A DNA stretch of 64,000 nt. Origin: Botryococcus braunii. Its lineage: Eukaryota > Chlorophyta > Trebouxiophyceae. Within the stretch, counting starts at the first letter, position 1, and every line of letters begins with the position of its first letter. A model generated the notes under the pieces. It searched no databases, was not told the DNA's origin, and saw only the letters and a program-made list of their open reading frames with translations. Both the position numbers and the translations under genes were made by a program. Below, in pieces: positions 21,579 through 31,302 of the stretch. The stretch lies in the NCBI GenBank assembly GCA_002005505.1, contig MVGU01001314.1, positions 52,501 through 116,500 on the forward strand, given 5' to 3'.

Positions 21579-22266
21579 TGTTGAGTTCTGAACATTATTA
21601 TTGAATGCCTTGTGCTTTAAGTGATCTTCATGTGTGCACTATTAGGATATGGGTCCATTGAGAACATAAGGTACCTTGAGACACGGCAGATTCTGGACGT
21701 TTTCGAACATAAGGTACAATCCTATCTAGATCACACGTTTGTCGGATGAACTCTTAAGGCTGCCCCACCGGAGTGAATACCAACTGGTTGTGAAAGATGC
21801 TGGGCATCACCAGATGCTAGTCTTGTCCGACAGTTGTGTGTGGCACTCAGCAGACAGTCGTACGGACTGTAGCTGGAGTAACTTCGTCTATTGACGACCT
21901 GTCTGCTTTGTACAGGTACGGTGCGGCAGTGTGTGTTGTATCATTGTTGCTATTGTGAGAGTGAACAAGCTTAGTGTACCCTGTAGTCACTCAAACAGAT
22001 AAGGGACAGTGACTTCAGGGAGTATAGGCATGTACTTGAACGTAGCCGTCTAGAGCCTTATCTAGTGATTGCTTGATCGGTGCTTGTGTACAAGATAATG
22101 ATGTAACGGAACTGGTTGTGAAAGATGCTGGGCATCACCAGATGCTAGTCTTGTCCGACAGTTGTGTGTGGCACTCAGCAGACAGTCGTACGGACTGTAG
22201 CTGGAGTAACTTCGTCTATTGACGACCTGTCTGCTTTGTACAGCCGATTGCCCATAACCTTTCACA
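21579..22266 (+). repeat. Copia A 5' LTR
   Basis: Two modules at 21782-21915 and 22110-22243 both end in TTTGTACAG. The first is followed by GTACGG, the second by CCGATTGCCC. Between them is a hairpin (arms 21979-21991 and 22008-22020) with a loop that is conserved in LTR B. The 3' end GCCCATAACC pairs perfectly with the adjoining primer site. Confidence 0.9.
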
Positions 22267-22656
22267 GGTTATGGGCCCACGCCCTTCCAGCTGAGCCAAG
22301 TAAAAGCAGGAGTGAAGGTCGTCTACGGATGGGTCAGACGTAAGCGTCAACAAAGGAGCTCGAGCATGGCGCAGCGGCGCAAGGGAACTCGAGTGTACCA
22401 GGACCATTATCTTACTCACAGTTTACCTTTCTGGGAAATTCATAATTGAAGTTTTAGCTGTGCTTTATCATTCATAGACGTTGTCTAGAAGCACTGAGTG
22501 AGTCGGGCCGGACTCCGGCGCAAACTTCTGAGGGGAACATATCTGCTACTACTGTGCAAGACTGGCTGGTAAATTTCCATGACATGGAGGGAATTGTAGG
22601 GTATTGCTGCATTCCAGAAGTTTATGAGTAAGTTTGGCTGGTGAAGTGACAATAGT
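22267..22656 (+). other. Copia A leader with possible ORF0 remnant
   Basis: The leader begins with the primer site. Small frames are present: MAQRRKGTRVYQDHY from 22365, and a segment ending in ME/CCIPEVYE at about 22626. The latter resembles the end of a short frame in the copia B leader (CTPEGYT, about 36606). No full ORF0 like that of C and D is present. Confidence 0.35.
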
Positions 22657-23994
22657 ATGACAAAAAGGGGCAAAGAAAAGGAAAGTAGCAGTGAAACAGC
22701 AATGTCTCAACCTGGAGAAGTCAGTGGGGCCACTCCAGGGCAGTCTATGACCGGGACACAATCAGCCACTGCAGAACCAAAGGTGGAGATTGACAAGGCA
22801 GCCTACATCCCCAATACCTCTAATCCAAAGATGACTGTCATGCTTGATGATGGAGGGCGCAATTTTGAATTTTGGTATGAAAATTTGGAGGCGTGCGCAA
22901 ACACCAAGGGGGTCAGAGCGGCTTTGGAGAGGCCAATGCCAGGGTCGGTGGAGAACTCAGCCATCAAGCAGTGGCTGATCCAGTCAGTTCCAGTCATCTG
23001 GCATTCTCAGATCTCATGCCACAAAGCAGCGTTCGACTTCATCGCGTGGGTGAAGAACAGTCACACTGGAGGGAGCAACCAAGACATCAACCTTGAGTGG
23101 TACAAGGAAATGGAGCAGGGCATCAAGACAGGGGAGACACTCAAGGTCTACCTCTACAGAATGATGGATCTGGCTACAAGTCTCAGAAACAACGCGTTCA
23201 TCCTCTTGGACCACAATGTTGGGGAGCTGATGGTGAAGGGCCTCCCTCCTGTGCTGAGGCTCGAGTCCCTGGAGGTTATGGCAACCGACAAGCCGCCATT
23301 GGAGCTGATTCAAAGAATCCTGCGCGCCGCAGCCAGCCGTGGGTACAAGGACCCACCTGCAGAGGGAACACCTCAGGCCATGGCAGCTGCAGCAGTGGCT
23401 GGTCCCTCTAGGGGGGTAGCTGGAGCGTCATCAAGCGCTGGAGCTGCACCAGGAGTGGGAGCAGTACCGGGAGTTGGAGCAGCACTACCAGCAAACGAAC
23501 AGCCTCCCGCTGGCCCCTCTGCAACTACTTTTGGTGGCAGGGGGCGTGGACCTGGCAGGGCAAGAAGGCCCAGAGAGGAGCTTACATGCCACTTCTGCAA
23601 GGCAAAGGGCCACTTCATGACTGACTGCGGACCGCTCAGGCAGCTGCAGGCTCTGCATCAAAACATGCAAGCGGCAAGCGTTGGGCCTGCAGCTTACTGG
23701 GGCCAGGGAGGCCCACAGTCGTCTCCTCAAGCCTGGTGGGACCATGGATCTGGCCGGGGTGGCCCGCCTTCATCCGCTTCCAGCCCTGGACCTCCTTCAG
23801 CATATAACTATCCAACAAGTCAACACACGTTTCCGGGGTGGCATTTACCACCTCCACCCCCTCCTTCTGGTGAGGCGATGTTTATCTCTCTCAATGTGCT
23901 TGCCCCAACTTCGCATGGAGCTAGCAGCACATCTTGGTTAATAGATAGTGGTGCCTCTGTGCATATAGTCAATGATCTCTCATTGCTCCATAAT
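22657..23994 (+). pseudogene. Copia A gag and protease start
   Basis: The ATG at 22657 starts a gag polyprotein. The core (FEFWYENLEACANTKGVR, GETLKVYLYRMMDL, LLDHNVGELMVKGLP) builds the particle. An Ala/Gly/Pro linker and a zinc knuckle CHFCKAKGHFMTDC follow. Then comes the protease motif WLIDSGASVHIVND with the catalytic Asp. The frame is cut at 23994 by copia C and resumes at 31303 or just after. Confidence 0.92.
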
Positions 23995-24723
23995 TGTACA
24001 ATTCTGGGCGTAATGTTCCCTGCATGTCCCGGCACGAGGGTGTAAAGCCCGGCGACACTCTTGTTGTGCGTAGAGAAACAAGCAGTGTCGTCTGTGAGTG
24101 AGGAGACTTGACTGGCAACAGTAAAGTAGCAAACACCCGAAGTGCTTTTGATGTCCCAATCAAGTCTTACAATGTTTATTGCTCTCTCTCGTCACTCGGC
24201 AACTCGAACTATCCTATCAACAACGTTACTGATAGTCTGCATTACCAATGTCCGATGAGCTAAGCAATTACGCCTTTCTATTGTACCTTATCTAGACCCT
24301 TCCTAAACCATTGTTCATGTTCATATGATGTCTTGACAGCAGTTTACCTGCATGTCCCGGCACGAGGGTGTTAAGCCCGGCGACACTCTTGTTGTGCGTA
24401 GAGAAACAAGCAGTGTCGTCTGTGAGTGAGGAGACTTGACTGGCAACAGTAAAGTAGCAAACACCCGAAGTGCTTTTGATGTCCCAATCAAGTGCCTCAA
24501 TCCTTCGAGCCAGGAGCATATAGCCTTTCGAGCAAACCGTGTCCGATTATCTAATCCTTTCTTATTTAACGTGCAATTGGTCTAGATTGGTTCTGGCAGA
24601 ACTCCTGGGTTCTGCCACTGATTACTCATTCTACTAACTGCTCTCTCTGGTAATTGACGATGATCTGGCCACTATTACTCTTCTGAGGGAAAGGCACCAA
24701 AATGTTCTGTCACTATTATAACA
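23995..24723 (-). repeat. Copia C 3' LTR
   Basis: 729 bp, apparently identical to the 5' LTR at 30574-31302. It is preceded on the minus strand by the AAGGGGAAG polypurine tract. Confidence 0.9.
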
Positions 24724-24741
24724 CTTCCCCTTGCCTTTTCC

Positions 24742-27700
24742 TCACAAAAACTTGGCCAACCCCAGAGCATCACGATGTCCCTGAAACACCTGCCTTGTCA
24801 AAGGCTTTGTGAATATATCTGCTACATTCCTTGCAGAAGGAACGTATTTCACATCCACCTGACCCAATGCAATAGCTTCCCGTGCAAAATGGAAGCTGAT
24901 CGCGATATGCTTGGTATGCTTAGAGAACACTGGATTTCTGAGATGATTGATACATCCCTGATTATCACAGTGGATCTTCACAATCCACGGAGAAATCCCA
25001 ATTTCTTCCAGGAATCCCTTCATCCAATTTGCCTCTTTGACAGCTGCACTTGCCGCCATAAACTCAGCCTCTACAGTGGATGTGGCCACTGCAGACTGCT
25101 TTTTGCTTCCCCAAACTACTGCTCCTCCAAACACCCGAATTACGTAACCAGTAGTGGAGAACCTGTGATCCTGATCACCACCATAATCTGCATCCACAAA
25201 GCCCTCCAGCTCTGTGTCCTTCCCTCCAAGTACTAACACAAGATCCCTGGTAGCCATCAGATATTTCAACACTCTGATGGCTTCATTCCAATGAGCAGTG
25301 GTGGGAGTAATCCTATACCTGGAAAGCACTCCCACAGCCTGGGAAATATCAGGCCTTGTGGTGTTGGCAATGTACAACAGTGACCCAACCAGTTCACAAT
25401 ATCTGTGACCTGGAGGGAAGGGACTCCCAGCTCCAATGCTGGCACTGTTGTCCTTAGACATAGGTCGCTGTGTGGCCACAAAATCCTTAGTCATAGGGGT
25501 GTCAGGCCCCACAGACTCCAGATCCAGCCCAAATTTCTCAACTAGGGCATCAATCTTTGGGATGCAACTCAAAGAAATCAACCCCTTCTCTCTATCTCTC
25601 ATTACTTGACAGCCCAAGAAATCTTTCACCTCTCCAAGATCATGGATGGTGAACTCCTGCTTCAGCAACCCTTCACTCATGCCCTTTGAAACTATCAATA
25701 GATCATCAACATAAATCAGCACAAAGGATTTCCCTCCATCCACAGAACATTTCACATAGACCCCAGCATCACTCTTGCACACCTCATATCCCATGGTATG
25801 TAGCTTCTCATTAAGGGTCTTATGCCATGCCCTTGGAGCTTGCTTCAGGCCATACAATGCCTTCTTCAAGCGACACACAGTGTTCCCATCCCCATTCTCA
25901 AACCCAGGAGGTTGTGTGACATAGACCTCCTCCTCTAATTCACCATTTAGGAAAGCAGTCTTGACATCCACCTGGTGAATTTCAAGACCCTCCTGTGCAG
26001 CCACTGACAGTAAAGCTCTTCTAGACCCATAACTGCTGGTGGGAGCAAATACCTCCATCACATCTACTCCTGGAATTTGCCTACACCCTTGAGCCACCAG
26101 CCTGGCCTTGAATCTAAGCACATTGCCGTGTGCATCCATTTTCACTGAAAAAATCCAGTGAACTGGGATAACTTTGTGCCCACGAGGTCTAGGAACAAAC
26201 TCCATCACCTCATGGGCATCTAAGGAGTTTTGCTCCTCCTGCATTGCAGCCTTCCAGTACTCCCACTGTGGGGACTGCTGTGCCTCCTTGAGACTTGAAG
26301 GCACACTGATCTTCCCAAAACGCACCCCAGTATGCTTCCCCTGCTCTTGCTTACTCTTACTCTCACTCTCATCCACTACTCTTTCGCTGAATGTCGCCGC
26401 ACAGCACGTGGGAACTGTTGGTAAAGGTCCAGATCTCTCCCTCTGCTCTTTCTCTCTCTTAGACTCACAGCTTGCCCTCTCAAGCTTGCTGCCAGCCTCT
26501 CTCACATCATCCTCCCAAACACAGGTACCTCTCGGAAAGCTCTTGTAATTGGGGGAGTTCTCACACTGTCTTGGCTTCCGATTCACCTCCTCAGACACAC
26601 TCTCACATGGCTGACGGTTTGCAGTCCCGTCAGGACTCTCACAGACACGTGGACCACTCTGCATGGCATGAGCACTTGGTCTATTTTGCTGCTGTGCCCA
26701 TGTCTCTCTCTCTCTCTGTCTGCTGCCCACTAGACATGAGCGCTGGGGCGCAGGCCCAGCAGCACACTCCCATGCATGGCCCGTGCTTGCGTGGCTGGCA
26801 CCACATTGTCCTTGGGCATCACTAATAGAGTTCTCATCGCTAACATTACTCTCAGGCACTGAGCAGGTCCCACCCATACATCTCAGCTCACTTGGACCAT
26901 CTGCAGTCTGATCAGAGACTGCCCCCCTCTCATCTCTTACAAGTAAAGCAGGTCTCTCGGTGTCCTGCCCCAATTCCTGCGCTTCCCCTGGTCCTTGTGA
27001 CTCTGTGTCACCTTCAGTCCTCCCCTCTCGCTCACAGCTCTCTCCCTTATCCTGTGCCAGCAGGATATCTCGAGCCGCAGTTCGTTGCTCATAGCGTTGA
27101 GCCCGCGACAGTCCGTCCGGAGGCAGGATGGTCGTAGCCGGATGCGGGTTACGCAGTGACTGCTGTATTCGCTCTAAAGTCTGATGATGTTGTCCGCTGT
27201 CTGTGCTTCCTCGCGCCAGTCGTTGGATGGCGTCCAGAGCCCCGGACTGATCCAGGTCCGGCTGCTGCTCTCCCGTGCTTGCTTCGGGAGACACAATGAG
27301 ACTGCCCTCCTCCTGGGAAGGCTTCCCCTGACTATCAGGCTCAGTTTCAGCCTGGTCAGAGGGTACTGGGAAGGCGCTGTCAGGTCTACTGCTGGAGCAT
27401 GGGCTGCTGACAGTCTGGTTCTGCATACTGCGCTGTGACAATGGCACCACTGGATTGCTGCTGTGCAATTGCCCTGATAAGTCTTCAGGGTATGAAAACT
27501 GCTGAGGCTGGTCAGGGAGAACAGCCATTCCCACCCTAGTAGCTCCCCGAATGTGTTCCACAAATTGAACATCTCTGCTCTCTCTCCAGATCCCCCCTCC
27601 CATATAGATACGATATGCCTTTGACACTGGGGAGTAACCAGTGAACATCCCAGCCACAGCCTTTGGTGCAAAGGTCCCCCTCTGCTGGTCAGGAACGTGC

Positions 27701-29979
27701 ACAAATGCAAGGCATCCCCATGTACGCAGCAGGGATACATCAGGCTTATATCCCATGAACATTTCACAGGGAGAGAGGGGCCTGCCTGTGCTGGGTCCCA
27801 TATTTAGGAGAGTGCAGGCTGTCTCCAGGGCTTCCTTCCACATAACAGGGCTTGCTGCAGCAAAATTGAGGAGGGTCCTGGTGCGCTCCTTGAGGGTTCT
27901 GTTGGCTCTCTCAGCAACTCCATTCTGCTGAGGGGTATATGGGGCAGATGTCTCCAGCTTAGTGCCCTGGGATGCACAGAATTCCTTGAACTTGGCATTC
28001 AAGAACTCTGTCCCTCTGTCGCTGCGGATGCACTTCACAGTAGTTTCCTTCTCAGTTTGCCAATACAGAATTAGGTCTCTGACAACAGCTGCAATTACAT
28101 CTTTTGACTTCACTGGCAGCACTGCCTTCCACCCAGATGCCTCATCAGTTACAGTTACCCAAAAACGTTCCCCAGTAATGGCTGCTGGTGATATGGGACC
28201 CACAGTGTCAATGTGGATTCTGTCAAGGGGTTTTTCAGCAGGTCTAGAGCTTTCACCAAATGGGGGACGTGCATGCTTCCCCTCAATGCACGCTTCACAG
28301 TACTTAGGGCAATTTTCACAGGGGGACATCGAGGTGTCTAAGCCAATAACCAGTTGCTCACTGCTCAGGCGTTTCATCCAGGGGTCCCCTGGGTGTCCCA
28401 ATCTGCTGTGCCACAGGAAACGCTTGGCACAGTCATGACTTTGACCTTTGGAGCATTTCTTCTTCAAGGCAGCTGTCACTGAATAAGGGACCTTCACTGG
28501 TGCTACTGGGAGGCAGTTGTGAATATAATAAAGACCATTCTCTGGTTTCACAGGCATCTGCCAACCACTCGGTCCTGAGACAGCAGTGAATGCTCCCAGT
28601 CTATCTGTACTGAACCGGATTCCATCACGCAGAGCAGCAGATACTGAGAGAATATTGGTGGTAGCTGAGGGAACACACTGGACATGATGCAGCCACACTG
28701 GAATATGCTGAGAGGACAGGAGGCACACTGACCCAGTAGCAACAATGCCCCCAGTGGCATCAGATGTAGCAAGCAGCAGTGGAATAGGGTGGTCATGTAC
28801 TGTAGGGGCATGCAGCAGGGACACGTTGTTCACAAGATGTACAGACGCTCCACTGTCCACAAGCCACGACTGTTTGGACTGCTGGTGTTTACTGCCATCC
28901 AGCACATTATAGGACACCACGTATGGCATACCTTCTGAGGGAGGAGAAGGTGGTCCTGGAGGAGGGTGCAGCAGTGGGAACGCTCCAGTGCCTGGGAATG
29001 CATGCTGCACGCTTGGAGGCGGTTGAGGCGCACCAGGAAACTGACCTTGGGGCCACATGGCAGCAAGTTGCTGTACTGCTGCCACCACATTGCGTTGTGT
29101 CTCTGCATCCCTTTGGCGTTTGCGGCAGTCTCTCCAGAAATGGCCTTTCCTGTGGCAGTAGTTGCATGTGCCTCTCACTTCTCCCCTTGATTCTGTGTCT
29201 GCTGGCTGTTTGGAGGGATTGGCCCCGCTAGAGGAAGAGGCAGGAGCAGTCTCTCTTTGAGCAGGCATTGCTTGCATCACCATGGCAGGCTGCTCTCCAT
29301 CATCGTTGTAGCCAGCAGCTTCTGCAGTGGTGGAAATGAGAGCTGCCAGTTCATCCAAGGGGTAAGCTACTGCAGTGGGCAGTAGACCAGGAGGATTAGC
29401 TGCTGCTGGCAGTCCCTGCACGATCTGGGAGGCCACATGACCATCCAGGAGGTCATGTCCGTTGCGTTTCAAGCAGCTTTTGAGATTTATCATCCTGGAC
29501 ACATACTGAGAGATTGTTTCTCCACGCCTCATCCCTTTTGACATTTCCTTCAGCCAGTCTGCGTTGGCTTGAGTGTTGTAACCACCAACAAATTTCTTGC
29601 AAATAAACAGATATGCATCATATGCTGACGGCTTACTTGACACTTCCCCTAACCATTCCTCTGGAACTGACTCGTACAACAGAAGCATTGCAGCTGCATT
29701 ATGGATAGTTCCAGGCATGGCTGACTGAATGGCAGGAAAAGAACCCTTGGCACTATTGGCAGCAGTGAAGGCATTGTCCCATACCACAAAATTTGTGCCA
29801 TGACGATCCAGTTTAATATGCACTTTGACTTGGGTGGCAATGACCTTGGGAAGTACATCTCCCTCGCCCTTTGATGTGCTGGGTGTACACGGCTGTCGTG
29901 TGGGAGACGATGTAGATGCTTCCTCTGCTGTGGGCTCCTCCTCGGATGGCTCCCTTGATTTGGATCTCTTTCTCGCCAT
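24742..29979 (-). CDS. Copia C gag-protease-integrase-RT-RNase H polyprotein
   Basis: A single frame of 1745 residues. Zinc knuckle CNYCHRKGHFWRDC near residue 270. Protease VDSGASVHLVN near 374. Integrase HHCC (HSRLGHPG and CPKYCEACIEG), then the catalytic core from HIDTVGP (about 588) through SDRGTEFLN and PQQNGVAER. The linker at about 830-1240 is hydrophilic and poorly conserved. RT includes FKARLVAQGCRQ, VDVKTAFLNGELEEEVYV and the active site YVDD near 1423. RNase H has VDADYGG (about 1594), STVEAEFMA and KHIAISFHFARE. The ATG lies 11 nt after the ORF0 stop. Relative to D, about five residues are missing after the YVDD region. It ends in TGA. Confidence 0.95.
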   Translation of the reverse strand: MARKRSKSREPSEEEPTAEEASTSSPTRQPCTPSTSKGEGDVLPKVIATQVKVHIKLDRHGTNFVVWDNAFTAANSAKGSFPAIQSAMPGTIHNAAAMLLLYESVPEEWLGEVSSKPSAYDAYLFICKKFVGGYNTQANADWLKEMSKGMRRGETISQYVSRMINLKSCLKRNGHDLLDGHVASQIVQGLPAAANPPGLLPTAVAYPLDELAALISTTAEAAGYNDDGEQPAMVMQAMPAQRETAPASSSSGANPSKQPADTESRGEVRGTCNYCHRKGHFWRDCRKRQRDAETQRNVVAAVQQLAAMWPQGQFPGAPQPPPSVQHAFPGTGAFPLLHPPPGPPSPPSEGMPYVVSYNVLDGSKHQQSKQSWLVDSGASVHLVNNVSLLHAPTVHDHPIPLLLATSDATGGIVATGSVCLLSSQHIPVWLHHVQCVPSATTNILSVSAALRDGIRFSTDRLGAFTAVSGPSGWQMPVKPENGLYYIHNCLPVAPVKVPYSVTAALKKKCSKGQSHDCAKRFLWHSRLGHPGDPWMKRLSSEQLVIGLDTSMSPCENCPKYCEACIEGKHARPPFGESSRPAEKPLDRIHIDTVGPISPAAITGERFWVTVTDEASGWKAVLPVKSKDVIAAVVRDLILYWQTEKETTVKCIRSDRGTEFLNAKFKEFCASQGTKLETSAPYTPQQNGVAERANRTLKERTRTLLNFAAASPVMWKEALETACTLLNMGPSTGRPLSPCEMFMGYKPDVSLLRTWGCLAFVHVPDQQRGTFAPKAVAGMFTGYSPVSKAYRIYMGGGIWRESRDVQFVEHIRGATRVGMAVLPDQPQQFSYPEDLSGQLHSSNPVVPLSQRSMQNQTVSSPCSSSRPDSAFPVPSDQAETEPDSQGKPSQEEGSLIVSPEASTGEQQPDLDQSGALDAIQRLARGSTDSGQHHQTLERIQQSLRNPHPATTILPPDGLSRAQRYEQRTAARDILLAQDKGESCEREGRTEGDTESQGPGEAQELGQDTERPALLVRDERGAVSDQTADGPSELRCMGGTCSVPESNVSDENSISDAQGQCGASHASTGHAWECAAGPAPQRSCLVGSRQRERETWAQQQNRPSAHAMQSGPRVCESPDGTANRQPCESVSEEVNRKPRQCENSPNYKSFPRGTCVWEDDVREAGSKLERASCESKREKEQRERSGPLPTVPTCCAATFSERVVDESESKSKQEQGKHTGVRFGKISVPSSLKEAQQSPQWEYWKAAMQEEQNSLDAHEVMEFVPRPRGHKVIPVHWIFSVKMDAHGNVLRFKARLVAQGCRQIPGVDVMEVFAPTSSYGSRRALLSVAAQEGLEIHQVDVKTAFLNGELEEEVYVTQPPGFENGDGNTVCRLKKALYGLKQAPRAWHKTLNEKLHTMGYEVCKSDAGVYVKCSVDGGKSFVLIYVDDLLIVSKGMSEGLLKQEFTIHDLGEVKDFLGCQVMRDREKGLISLSCIPKIDALVEKFGLDLESVGPDTPMTKDFVATQRPMSKDNSASIGAGSPFPPGHRYCELVGSLLYIANTTRPDISQAVGVLSRYRITPTTAHWNEAIRVLKYLMATRDLVLVLGGKDTELEGFVDADYGGDQDHRFSTTGYVIRVFGGAVVWGSKKQSAVATSTVEAEFMAASAAVKEANWMKGFLEEIGISPWIVKIHCDNQGCINHLRNPVFSKHTKHIAISFHFAREAIALGQVDVKYVPSARNVADIFTKPLTRQVFQGHRDALGLAKFL

Positions 29980-29990
29980 GCTGATGTCCC

Positions 29991-30515
29991 TCAGTCTGCG
30001 TTAGGTTCTGACAGCTGCGCGTCCCTGTCGTCGTCTCCGTCGTCTGTGTCCGTGCACCACTCCTCTGGGCTGAATCCTTTTCTGCTGCCCAGAAGGGAAA
30101 GTAGGAAGTCCTCGTCAAGAGTAGCGAGAGCACACTCCACTGCTGTGTAGGCTGCCCTTTCTTCCCAGTACTCGGGTCTGTTGGGTCCTCCGAGCTGTTG
30201 TAGATGTCGTTCAAATAATGCTCGCGTGACGAAGCCTGGGTCCGCGTTGATGAATGAACACTCCCACGCAGTTACTTTGTATGCTGGGTAAACAGAGAAT
30301 CGTCGTCTGAACCACAGAGGCTGTTCGAGTTTGCCCAGTCCGTACGCGCGGCTGACAAAATCCTTCACTATAAATGCTCGTTCTTCTGGTGTTCTCGGTC
30401 CAGTATCTCCTCCAGCTCGCCTCAGGCTATCATATGTCGGTGGTGAAGGAGGTGGGGGAATAAACGGTCTTTTACCGCCGGTCGCCATCCTTCCGCTCTG
30501 CTTCGTTCGTCCCAT
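29991..30515 (-). CDS. Copia C ORF0 with histone H3 tail-like N terminus
   Basis: A 174-residue frame begins about 40 nt after the primer site and ends 11 nt before gag. It starts MGRTKQSGRMATGGK. After Met removal, residues 2-5, 8, 11-14 equal those of histone H3 (R2 T3 K4 Q5, R8, T11 G12 G13 K14) in the same register, with Met at position 9. The rest is not histone. It aligns with ORF0 of copia D through AFIVKD, YPAYK, PGFVTR and an Ala-rich helix, then ends in an acidic tail (TDTDDGDDD). No known domain was recognised. Conservation between diverged families implies selection. Histone mimicry is inference. Confidence 0.85.
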   Translation of the reverse strand: MGRTKQSGRMATGGKRPFIPPPPSPPTYDSLRRAGGDTGPRTPEERAFIVKDFVSRAYGLGKLEQPLWFRRRFSVYPAYKVTAWECSFINADPGFVTRALFERHLQQLGGPNRPEYWEERAAYTAVECALATLDEDFLLSLLGSRKGFSPEEWCTDTDDGDDDRDAQLSEPNAD

Positions 30516-30573
30516 CGTCGGCTCGGAACATGCTTTCAGTTGCCCAGCTCAAGAGTTTGGTGGGCCCATAACC

Positions 30574-31302
30574 TGTACAATTCTGGGCGTAATGTTCCCT
30601 GCATGTCCCGGCACGAGGGTGTAAAGCCCGGCGACACTCTTGTTGTGCGTAGAGAAACAAGCAGTGTCGTCTGTGAGTGAGGAGACTTGACTGGCAACAG
30701 TAAAGTAGCAAACACCCGAAGTGCTTTTGATGTCCCAATCAAGTCTTACAATGTTTATTGCTCTCTCTCGTCACTCGGCAACTCGAACTATCCTATCAAC
30801 AACGTTACTGATAGTCTGCATTACCAATGTCCGATGAGCTAAGCAATTACGCCTTTCTATTGTACCTTATCTAGACCCTTCCTAAACCATTGTTCATGTT
30901 CATATGATGTCTTGACAGCAGTTTACCTGCATGTCCCGGCACGAGGGTGTTAAGCCCGGCGACACTCTTGTTGTGCGTAGAGAAACAAGCAGTGTCGTCT
31001 GTGAGTGAGGAGACTTGACTGGCAACAGTAAAGTAGCAAACACCCGAAGTGCTTTTGATGTCCCAATCAAGTGCCTCAATCCTTCGAGCCAGGAGCATAT
31101 AGCCTTTCGAGCAAACCGTGTCCGATTATCTAATCCTTTCTTATTTAACGTGCAATTGGTCTAGATTGGTTCTGGCAGAACTCCTGGGTTCTGCCACTGA
31201 TTACTCATTCTACTAACTGCTCTCTCTGGTAATTGACGATGATCTGGCCACTATTACTCTTCTGAGGGAAAGGCACCAAAATGTTCTGTCACTATTATAA
31301 CA
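30574..31302 (-). repeat. Copia C 5' LTR
   Basis: On the minus strand, module 1 ends at 30927 followed by GTAAAC, and module 2 ends at 30599 followed by GGAACA. The other LTR (23995-24723) has the same layout. Runs TGTTATAATAG to GAATTGTACA. Confidence 0.9.

Larger units (their letters stand above)
23995..31302 (-). mobile_element. Copia C, structurally intact
   Basis: LTRs of 729 bp (23995-24723 and 30574-31302) look identical. The target duplication is ATAAT (23990-23994 and 31303-31307). On the minus strand the order is 5' LTR, primer site (GGTTATGGGCCCAC, ending at 30573), ORF0, gag-pol, polypurine tract (AAGGGGAAG) and 3' LTR. Both long frames are uninterrupted, so this copy may still be mobile. 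A small in-frame loss next to the RT active site is the only oddity seen. Confidence 0.95.
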
